A stretch of 39,868 bases of DNA from Nemertoderma westbladi (taxonomy: Eukaryota > Xenacoelomorpha > Nemertodermatida > Nemertodermatidae). The position numbers and the translations under genes are program-made. A model generated the notes under the pieces. The model was not told where the DNA came from. It did no database searches and saw only the letters and a program-made list of their open reading frames with translations. Location: contig JAUCBJ010007235.1 in assembly GCA_032718475.1 (NCBI GenBank), positions 1 to 39,868 on the forward strand, given 5' to 3'. Shown here one piece after another: positions 18,389 to 26,057 of the stretch. Positions within the stretch are counted from its first letter, which is position 1. Each line of letters opens with the position of its first letter.

Positions 18389-20938
18389 ATGGCGAGTAAG
18401 TTGATCAGGAAGAGGAAGGCGGAGTCAGGAGGAAAAGAAATACTGGTGGATTTCACCGAAAGACACCCGGAAGAGAAGACGAGAGGATACTACGAGAAGT
18501 TGGAAAGGGGTCACGCGGCACGAGCGCTGCAGGACCACTTCCGGGAGATGCACGAGCAGCGGCTGGTCGGGACCTACGGAACGCCGTCGCTGGACAACGC
18601 GATCTTCCAACACTTCCACTACGTGGTGAAAGGGGACGAGGCGAAGTTCGGGATTCCGAAGTATCCGAGGGAATCACCGAGGAAGGACTGGAAGAGTTTC
18701 ATAGAGTCCGTCAACAGGGGAGGATATATGATCCTAGATGACGAGGGAACCGTGGAAGACGAAGCGGGTTCAAGACGAGGAACGGCAGGGTCGGCCAGGA
18801 CCATACTCCTACATTTGGCCGTGCCAAATGGGGACATCTTCTTATTCGACCTAGGGACGTATGGGAAGAAGGACGGGCCGAAATTAGACCGGTTACCGAA
18901 AGCGGTACAAGTCTTGGTAAGAGAGAAGTCGACGACGAAAGTGGGATCGGCGATTCGCGAGGATGCGGAAAGGATCATCGGTCCGGACGCCACCAACCTC
19001 CTGGATATGCAGAAGGTCTTTATGGCTATGACGGCACCGGATGGGTTGGGGCTAGTCGAAAACACAGGTCTATGCGGGGCAGTGGCAATGGGCCAACTAT
19101 TGGGGCTCGTATGTCACAAACCGATGGACTGGGGGAAGTTTAGGGAAGAATACGGAGCAGAACTAGCGAACTCGCTAAAATGGGGAGCGAGACCGGGAAA
19201 GCAGGAGGTATATCAATTTCGCAGAGGAGCGATAAAGGTATATCAGAAGCGATATATCTTGCAGGAAGACTGGATTATGATAAGTTTGCTTAACTTATTT
19301 ATGACCGTAGTCATCGAGAGGGAACCAGGAGCATTTCTGTTATCGGGATCACCCCTAAGCTGCAGGAGAGCCTTTAAAGTGGCCTTTGACGGTCTGGTAG
19401 ACCACCCGGGGCTGAAGGGCGAGTCGGTGTACTACAACAGCCGACATCTGGTAGACGGGGAGACAGATACACCGTATCAGAGATGGGAGCAGCTAGAGGC
19501 GGACAGACGAGAAGCAAAGCGACTGGAAGAAGTCGCTAGACGGGAGAGGATAGAAGCAGAGGAGAGGGAAGAGGAGGCCAGGGCACAGAGTTACGGCTTC
19601 GAGGAACAGGCGGGCCTAGACGAACTTCATTGGACTTCGTCAGGGAGTTCGGGGGAGTCTCTAGGGCGAGAATTGGGATGGACGGTGGGATCGCCGAAAC
19701 AGTCGACGTCGGGGTTGCAAACGATGCCCATACCAGCGGGCGCCGAGGGCGACCAACCGCCCAGGAAGCTAAGGGAGCTAGAGGGATGGAGAGCTACGGG
19801 CGAGAGCCAAGGCGGGAAGGGACATAGTGGATCCATCGGGATACCGGGATTGGAGACACTACCAGAAGAGGAGGACGACGACAACGAGTTCGGAGAGATG
19901 CCGCCAATCGAGAGAATAGGCCACTCGGACACGGACTGGGTTGGTGGAAGGGTGGTGACGGCCAGTGGGGCGAGGGCCTTCTGGAACAGATCCGGCAAGC
20001 GGACCTGGGTGCACAAGGAGCCGGCGATGGATTTCGCGGGGAGCACCATCAGGTTGGGCGAGCAACCGGGGACGGCACCACGGATAGTATTCGGGGAGAC
20101 GATGCTTGAGAGGGGCGGAGAGATCGACGTAAACAGGGAGACCAACGTAGAGAAGTTCGCCTACCAGCGACTCCACAGACCGCGGAGATCGCTTGGGACG
20201 AAAGACGAGGTGGGACGGGAGACATTGGTACTCGGCTGCGACTACTGTGGGAGACAGACCCATCGGGAAAGCAGCTGCCTATACCGGTTCCAAAAGGGAA
20301 CCTTTTGTCTCTACTGCAGAGAACCAAGCCACAGGATGGGGGCGTGTCCACGGTTGCATAACCGATGTCCAAAGTGCCACTTTCGGGGACACTACGGGCG
20401 CGAGTGCGACTGGATGAGCGACGAGGAGAAGTTCACGAGATTCGAGGAGTGGGCCGACGTCGGGGCCATGACGCGCCAGCGCATGAAGGCCCAAGAGTTC
20501 AAGTGGGGTTTCTTCCTTATAAACCAGGAGACCCACATGGAAATCATAAAGCGAAGGTTACCGTTTACCTATCAAGAGGTAGCAACGGCGGCGTCGTACG
20601 CTGGAGTGATGAACACGCAAAGGTATCTGGACAGGTGGACGCCAGAGAACCGAAGGGAGTTTAGGGATTTCTTGGCGGAGCACGTACCAAAGGCAATGAA
20701 AATGATCCTATGGGACGCCACTAGAGGGAGACAACCGGGCCATTCTGAGGGGCCACCGGCGAAGCGATATTGGGCACTAATAACACCAGCGCCCAAGGAG
20801 CCAACGACCGGGATTAGCAAGGAAGTGGCGGCGAAGGTCCGAAAGCAGAAAGCGGATGATGCCAGAGGAACAGTGATAACCAAGAAACGGCCCAGGGAAG
20901 AGGACGCCAGGGGGAACAACCCCCGGAGGAACAGATAG
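18389..20938 (+). CDS. ORF3: DEDD 3'-5' exonuclease-like domain plus coiled coil and three CCHC zinc knuckles
   Basis: 849 codons from ATG at 18389 (a GTG three codons upstream is less likely). Residues about 100-310 follow the RNase D/WRN/EXD exonuclease pattern: motif I D117-D-E119 after a hydrophobic strand; strands at 138-155 ending IFLFDL; an LP helix at 169-177; KVGSAIREDAERI with D192; a following strand with D206; and motif III Y289-x3-E293-D294 in a long hydrophobic helix. Residues about 365-400 form an Arg/Glu coiled coil, then a disordered acidic linker. Three zinc knuckles C-x2-C-x4-H-x4-C lie at 617-630, 640-653 and 660-673. Both ends are basic (possible nuclear signals). There is no signal peptide or membrane segment, so it is not an envelope. 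It is likely to bind nucleic acid and may trim or proofread. Activity is inference, and motif III is shifted by one residue from the usual Y-x3-D. Confidence 0.8.
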   Translation: MASKLIRKRKAESGGKEILVDFTERHPEEKTRGYYEKLERGHAARALQDHFREMHEQRLVGTYGTPSLDNAIFQHFHYVVKGDEAKFGIPKYPRESPRKDWKSFIESVNRGGYMILDDEGTVEDEAGSRRGTAGSARTILLHLAVPNGDIFLFDLGTYGKKDGPKLDRLPKAVQVLVREKSTTKVGSAIREDAERIIGPDATNLLDMQKVFMAMTAPDGLGLVENTGLCGAVAMGQLLGLVCHKPMDWGKFREEYGAELANSLKWGARPGKQEVYQFRRGAIKVYQKRYILQEDWIMISLLNLFMTVVIEREPGAFLLSGSPLSCRRAFKVAFDGLVDHPGLKGESVYYNSRHLVDGETDTPYQRWEQLEADRREAKRLEEVARRERIEAEEREEEARAQSYGFEEQAGLDELHWTSSGSSGESLGRELGWTVGSPKQSTSGLQTMPIPAGAEGDQPPRKLRELEGWRATGESQGGKGHSGSIGIPGLETLPEEEDDDNEFGEMPPIERIGHSDTDWVGGRVVTASGARAFWNRSGKRTWVHKEPAMDFAGSTIRLGEQPGTAPRIVFGETMLERGGEIDVNRETNVEKFAYQRLHRPRRSLGTKDEVGRETLVLGCDYCGRQTHRESSCLYRFQKGTFCLYCREPSHRMGACPRLHNRCPKCHFRGHYGRECDWMSDEEKFTRFEEWADVGAMTRQRMKAQEFKWGFFLINQETHMEIIKRRLPFTYQEVATAASYAGVMNTQRYLDRWTPENRREFRDFLAEHVPKAMKMILWDATRGRQPGHSEGPPAKRYWALITPAPKEPTTGISKEVAAKVRKQKADDARGTVITKKRPREEDARGNNPRRNR

Positions 20939-21610
20939 GTTCCCAGAGTCGAGGGAGAGAGACTGGAACTTAGACGTGGTACGCCTGGCAGGCGCCGCGC
21001 GGGATGTACGAACTATTAAGTACAAATTCAATTAATGCAAATAATCATATAAGTGCAATTTGTATGTACATACGTAGTAATTAGTAATCTAGTAAAATAC
21101 ATACGTTTGGAGTAAGTACTATAGTCATACAACCTTTCTCAATTAGCTACTGGGACTGGGGGATAACTGACTATGGCACTATGGACGAGACAACTGACAA
21201 TTTCACGCTTCTTGAGTGCGACGGCACGAGAGGGGGGGGAGGTTCGTCAGGAGAGATAAAATAGTCAAAGTGGAGTTGAGGATCGGAGTAAGAGTGCGAA
21301 GTGCGGAGAGAGTGCGAACGCAATTCTAGTGTGGGGGGGGAGAATAAGAGGCTGAGTGAGGGACGAGGAGGTCCGGGGGTATGAGAGAGTTAGGGTGAGA
21401 GTAGAGGGGAGATAGGGCGAAAGTGTTGGGGAAACAAAAATCGCGTGAAGAGGTGAGCGCGATCGGCCCGACATGAGACGCCAGGCACAGGGTAGCGTTA
21501 TCATACCCATAAGGGGCGGCCTGGAAAGCCGGCTCCTAGAGAAAAGAATTCCACCCCACACCCGATACTAGATCGGGATCCAGCGGGATTGTAACGCACT
21601 TTTTTGGTTG
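20939..21610 (+). other. 3' untranslated region of the BEL element
   Basis: No convincing ORF. From about 21225 the plus strand becomes purine-rich (runs of gagag, gggagg), which is common upstream of the polypurine tract. The phrase gatcgggatccagcgggatt (about 21571-21590) partly repeats the hairpin sequence at the LTR end. Confidence 0.5.
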
Positions 21611-21648
21611 ATGCTATCTTCTTACCGGGAAGATAGCATGGGGGGGAG
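21611..21648 (+). promoter_or_regulatory. Polypurine tract with adjacent 10-bp hairpin
   Basis: GGGGGGAG at 21641-21648 ends exactly at the TG of the 3' LTR and is the probable plus-strand primer. Directly upstream, atgctatctt (21611-21620) pairs perfectly with aagatagcat (21630-21639), with a loop of nine or fewer bases. The hairpin abuts the tract and may fix RNase H cleavage or act in packaging; that role is inference. Confidence 0.75.
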
Positions 21649-22189
21649 TGTTAGCTTATTCAATCCCGCCAACACCCCATAAAGTTGTAAGCCGATAAGC
21701 AATATTGGGAGCCACGAGATTGGGCAATTAACCAACTCGTGCCATCCCAATAAGAGTGGGAAGGAAGCACACAACAAGGGGTCAGGGGCCAAACCCCTAA
21801 CCCAGAGAGAACAGGTGGAGTGAACGGGAACACTCCACGGGGCGCCAACAAGGGTAACAACCAATCAGAGGGGGGAAAGGCATCGATTGAGTAGCAATAA
21901 GGCCACCGTGCAATATAACCAATAACCTATTAATCAGTGATTCAGTTATCTCAGTGCAGCAGTGCTAGCGTAGGTTGGTAGTCAATTAGTTTAGTTAGGG
22001 GATCACGGGACTTTAGTTACCGTATCCCGCCTTGTACACATTATATCTATATCTATATCCTATGCCCTATTATTATTATACACCGAACTTCAGAACTCAG
22101 TTACTTTCTTTCATCCTTATACACGGCGGGGACGCGTGGACTAAATTACCACACCGGATAAATCGGGATCCCTCCTGGATCCCGTCACA
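21649..22189 (+). repeat. 3' LTR
   Basis: 541-bp direct repeat of 7959-8499 with constant offset 13690. The only difference I found is G at 22029 against T at 8339. It ends GTCACA and is followed by the duplicated GTAAA. Confidence 0.95.
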
Positions 22190-22194
22190 GTAAA
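22190..22194 (+). repeat. Target-site duplication GTAAA (right)
   Basis: Matches 7954-7958. The flanking DNA beyond it continues the palindromic repeat interrupted at 7958. Confidence 0.9.
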
Positions 22195-23260
22195 GTACTT
22201 TGCAACAAGTATGTATGTAGTTTTATTCCAAAATTTTAACATTATGAAATGATTGTACATATACATTATAAGTGATAGAAACCGCACAAATTATATTAGT
22301 TGCTGTATAAATAAATGTAAAAATGGCATAAATTATGTTATAAAAAAGTTGCACAGTTGTAGGACAACAAAAATGTTAGCTTATATTTATGGTGGCGTTT
22401 GGAGCCATTTTAATAATATACGGTAGCTACTGGTCATTAATAATAGTATAGCTACTGGATATCAATAGCTTCCGGTAGGAAACACATTATGCCTACCTGG
22501 CTGTCGGCAATTAATAATAAATACCCATTATTGTTTATGTGATAACCATGGCGACCCCTAGTTTCAGGTTCACTTGCATTGGACGGATGTACTGTAAAGT
22601 CGCTCTGTTGGGACATTACAACATAATAGATATCAATAAATGTACAGGCTGTAATGTCCTCTAAAGTTGTAAAGTGCTAAATAACAACTCGCTGTTAATC
22701 CTAACGGCATTGAGTAATGTTACAATTTTGGAATAAAGTTTCTTAAATACCGATTTTGTGATGGAATCGCTGAATTTTAATTTGTTGTTTCATAACTGAG
22801 CCTCATGCTGCATGCGTTAAGGCCCCTCGAACGTGTAAGGATGGTTGACGACCTCCAGTAATTTGGGTCATTGATAGAGAGCTGAAGTTAGGAATGTGAA
22901 AGGCTTGGGTAGCTCTATCAAAATGGATACCATCTGGAAATCAGATCTCTCCAGGCACCTGAAGACTATAAGTTCTTTCGAGCCACAGTGGAAAGTGTAT
23001 TTTAATGTTGAAGTCACCATAATGATGAAGAATAACTGCAGTACGACTGGTGAAATATCGATGGAGACATATTTGTTAACCCCCTAAACGCTTGTAGCTA
23101 AAGAACGAACGCAAAAAATAATGGATCACCCACGGAGGAGGAGGGAGATGAAACTATCTCTGTTTCACATTTTATGCAATCTAATTAAGATTTGTAGAAA
23201 AATTTGGGGGGGGGGGGGGCATGTACCAGAATAACGATAATATATTTCAGGACATGGTCT
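22195..23260. other. Intergenic DNA between BEL element and duplication copy B
   Basis: 22195-22230 is the rest of the split palindromic repeat. No gene is recognised after that. A 63-codon open frame near 22896-23087 has no domain and is probably chance or a relic. A pure G run lies at about 23205-23219. Confidence 0.45.
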
Positions 23261-23495
23261 ATTTAATAATTACTGCAGATAATATATACGCCACATTTAT
23301 AAATATTTTAAAGGAAATTTTAACTGACAATTACCACCAAAATAAATTAGGCCTACAATATCTGATATTGACTAGGTTTGCTGTAAATATTACTCCGACC
23401 ACCACTACATACTGTGCTGTAAAATATAACTTTTAATTAACAAACAATTAGGAAAATTTAACCGTTTTTTTTCACTCAGTCTTGTGTCTCAGTTT

Positions 23496-23766
23496 CCTTC
23501 GTTATTTGATTGAAATAATTTCTAACAATTTTTAAAATTAAAATAGCTATTTTTTTCACTCTGAAAGCTAACCATAACAAAGCTAACCTAACAAAAATAA
23601 TAAACGAGACTTTATTCCACTTGCCCTTAGACTTTATTCCTTCGTTATTTGATTGAAATAATTTCTAACAATTTTTAAAATTAAAATAGCTATTTTTTTC
23701 ACTCTGAAAGCTAACCATAACAAAGCTAACCTAACAAAAATAATAAACGAGACTTTATTCCACTTG
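23496..23766. repeat. 143-bp tandem duplication, 2 units
   Basis: The stretch starting ccttcgttatttgattgaaa at 23496 recurs at 23639, and both end in a shared tail (taataaacgagactttattc). Copy A has one unit. Confidence 0.85.
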
Positions 23767-23881
23767 GTCAATGTGCGCTACTATCTACGATGTGATATAT
23801 TTTACTGTTCATTTTTGTTTCGGCTAAAACTTTTAAGTAAGTCTCTGTAGTTCTCCGATTTACTTATTTCCAGTATAAGGC

Positions 23882-23959
23882 AAGGGGGCAAGGGGGCAAG
23901 GGGGCAAGGGGGCAAGGGGGCAAGGGGGCAAGGGGGCAAGGGGGCAAGGGGGCAAGGGG
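23882..23959 (+). repeat. AAGGGGGC microsatellite, 9 full units
   Basis: Nine exact 8-bp units (23882-23953) plus a partial one. Each has five consecutive G separated by three bases, which is a strong G-quadruplex-forming pattern on the plus strand. The matching position in copy A lacks it. Confidence 0.95.
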
Positions 23960-24161
23960 CTGCAGTGAGTACGTCTTCTAAAAAATCCCGACGTCAACAT
24001 TATAACTCTTTGAAGGTAAGGCAAGGAAAATTTAATTTTGTTTTATTTTTAATTGGTGCATGTGCAAGTCCATATGTCCCCCGCCCCCTCCACACAAAAT
24101 ATTGCACCACACACGCACTCACCAAATGATGCATTAAGATTCAAACGAATTTTTCAAGAAT

Positions 24162-24167
24162 TTTATT
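24162..24167 (-). terminator. Polyadenylation signal of Cys-rich gene B
   Basis: AATAAA on the minus strand, 80 bases beyond the stop codon of exon 2 and equivalent to 4094-4099 in gene A. Confidence 0.55.
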
Positions 24168-24246
24168 AATGACAGATAGTCCCTGTGACTAAAACATCAA
24201 TTCATACTGTGCTAAGTAGTCCTACAAACGGCCAAGTTGATTTTTG

Positions 24247-24927
24247 TTATGGATAAACTCCCATGTGCAGGAAATACAGAAAGGCAATAATGGTTGGAGT
24301 TCCACAACCCAATACTTGAATATTAGCCCTGCTAGAAGTGGTTGTACCCTGATCAATGGCGGTTGGAGCCGTTGTCGTCGCATCCTCCTCATCTGTCGTC
24401 GCACCATCATCCTCCGTTGTTGTACCTTGATCATCTGTTTTCGCACCCTGGTCCTTTGCATCTGTGGTTGCAGGTATTCCTGTGAACACAGGATGTTTGT
24501 CCCAGTCAACCGAATTCCCACCATTGTAGTAATCGTCGAGCCATTCTGTCGCTTTTGTATTTTTGCATTCATCTACTCCATTGCAGCATTTAGACTGACA
24601 ACGCACCTTCAATGGATTCAGCTTATTGTCAGACAACTCCATTAGCATATCTTTGCTGTCGTCTCCCATAAGAGTGGAGCATAGCTCTTCGGTTAATTCG
24701 AGACATGCTTGGCATTGCATTACCTCTACGTAACCCAACATTTTAATATCAGAAGACAAGACAGTTTCTGCTGCAACCTGGAAGTAACCCATCACACATG
24801 ATTCGCAGCCACGGGTATTGGTACCCGGTTCCACAACTATGTTATTCATGTTTAATTGTGGGAAATCAGTGTTTGATTGCGATGACATGACAGCTTGGTC
24901 GTGAATGCATGTATAAGTTCCATCCAT
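24247..24927 (-). CDS. Cys-rich mucin-like surface protein B/C, exon 2
   Basis: 226 codons plus stop, same length and phase as exon 2 of gene A, with acceptor TTTTACAG at 24928-24935. All Cys of the second domain (C41, C44, C72, C75, C83, C110, C114, C115, C121), W129 and VDWD are kept, as is the hydrophobic C-terminal tail. Substitutions against copy A are few and frame is intact, which argues for constraint. It is the only exon 2 downstream of both exon-1 copies at 25139 and 26058, so it probably serves copy C, with or without the intermediate exon. Confidence 0.75.
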   Translation of the reverse strand: MDGTYTCIHDQAVMSSQSNTDFPQLNMNNIVVEPGTNTRGCESCVMGYFQVAAETVLSSDIKMLGYVEVMQCQACLELTEELCSTLMGDDSKDMLMELSDNKLNPLKVRCQSKCCNGVDECKNTKATEWLDDYYNGGNSVDWDKHPVFTGIPATTDAKDQGAKTDDQGTTTEDDGATTDEEDATTTAPTAIDQGTTTSSRANIQVLGCGTPTIIAFLYFLHMGVYP

Positions 24928-25138
24928 CTGTAAAATAAATTCAAAAATATTTAAGTAAGAACGCAGATGACCCATTGTTTGCCAAATTTTCATAAACAGT
25001 GGTAAATTGGACAATAACCTGTTTGTACCACCATGCACTATGTTGGGGTCATTAGTTGATAACAACAAAAACGTTTATATAATACATTTGTGCAAAAAAC
25101 ATAAATTTAATTGATAACTTATATCTCTTTGCCCTAAC

Positions 25139-25777
25139 CTCGGAACTTATTGTTTGACTTGTTGTGGAAGGTTCCGAACTTGTCGGTTGTTGTGTTGTCC
25201 CGTCGTTAATTGTTTTGGTTTGCGTTGTTGCAACGCTGGTAGTTGTCGTAACTGGGGAGAACTGTGGTAGGTCCCAGTCGACGGGGCCATCTTTCTGCCC
25301 ATTGGTCGTGAAGTATTCCATCCATTCAAGTTCTCCCAGACCTTCGCATACAGTATCCCCTGCACAGCATCGTAGTTGACAGCTCTTCGTATAAACATCA
25401 ACCTCAGAATTGGAGGCCAATATTGAATCTACTTGATCTTTCATGGGACCATCAGCTTCAGATAGGCTGGTACAAACATCTTCATTCAGTTGGGAACATG
25501 GAGTATCCTTCAAGCAAAAGGTCGTTTTGGAATATACCAAGGTTTTATAGGTGATAAAACCCATGTCTATTACTCCGGTGATCTGTGAATCCATTAAGGC
25601 ACATTGGTCACAATCGTTCATTGAGGTTCCTGCATTTATTTCCATTTCGTGTTCGTAAGTTTCCCAAATTATTTGTGAAACGGTGCGCTCATCTTGGCAA
25701 GTTACCTGCGTCGTTCTGGTAATCTGCGATACAATGAATGCAAGGAAGGCTATGAGTGAAGTGGCAGCGCATACCTC
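25139..25777 (-). CDS. Cys-rich protein, start-less exon-1 copy (internal exon or pseudo-exon)
   Basis: 213 open codons homologous to exon 1 of genes A and C, ending at the same phase-0 donor (GAG|GTTAGG, GT at 25138-25137). The ATG is missing: homology breaks so that TAG (25780-25778) stands in its place. This also creates TACTAG|GAG, a possible splice acceptor in the correct phase. The Cys domain is intact, but the 17-residue repeats are entirely absent (0 units). If spliced between 26058 and 24927 it would add a second Cys domain and bring the former signal peptide inside the chain. Otherwise it is a truncated pseudogene. An internal ATG at 25645 would give a protein without a signal peptide. 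Confidence 0.6.
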
Positions 25778-25778
25778 C

Positions 25779-26057
25779 TAGTACCAGTTGTTTATTGGGT
25801 TCAGTTAATTGTAAATTGGACAATTATTTTATTAATTTCCAATAACCCGTTGTACCACCATGCACTATGTTGAAGTTATTAAAAAAAACGTCATCAGTTG
25901 ATAACAAAAACGTTTATATCGGGCCTAATACATTTTGTGTACAAATTATGTGCAAAAAACATAAATTTATATACTTATTATTATATATACTTATTACACA
26001 TTATTATATATATATATACTTATTTACTACTGATAATTTATATCTCTTTGCCCTAAC
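25779..26057. other. Breakpoint and truncated intron of copy C
   Basis: Reading from the copy C donor (26057), the intron matches copy A's intron for about 250 bases (phrases such as ttgtaccaccatgcactatg). It then ends near 25800, where a cagttgtttattgggttcag motif joins to copy B. The same motif recurs at 33164-33225. Confidence 0.6.

Larger units (their letters stand above)
7959..22189 (+). mobile_element. Complete BEL/Pao LTR retrotransposon, 14.2 kb
   Basis: The element is bounded by two 541-bp direct repeats beginning TG and ending CA, with GTAAA target duplications. Order on the plus strand: LTR, four-block Gag region (8581-13131), protease-RT-RNase H (13132-15738), integrase (15739-17118), 32/36-bp tandem array (17257-17910), ORF3 (18389-20938), hairpin and polypurine tract (21611-21648), LTR. 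DUF1759-type Gag, a Pao/A17-type polyprotein region and a DUF5641-type integrase tail place it in BEL/Pao. The LTRs differ at a single base (8339 T, 22029 G), so insertion is recent. The coding part is GC-richer than the AT-rich host DNA. At 14.2 kb it is far larger than typical BEL elements (about 5-9 kb) because of the long gag, the array and ORF3. Confidence 0.95.
23261..25778. repeat. Segmental duplication copy B (truncated at 25778)
   Basis: Collinear with 2519-5901 (copy A) from its left edge through exon 2, intron and exon 1 of the Cys-rich gene. Homology stops at 25778, exactly where the start codon should be. It lacks the TTAA element of copy A and carries its own 143-bp tandem duplication and 8-bp array. 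Confidence 0.75.

Noticed and set aside
18389-20938. ORF3 as an envelope gene
   Set aside because: It sits where env would be but has no signal peptide, no membrane anchor and no glycosylation pattern. Zinc knuckles and a basic tail point to nucleic-acid binding.
22896-23087. 63-codon open frame as a gene
   Set aside because: No domain, no splice or polyadenylation context, and length within chance for this composition.
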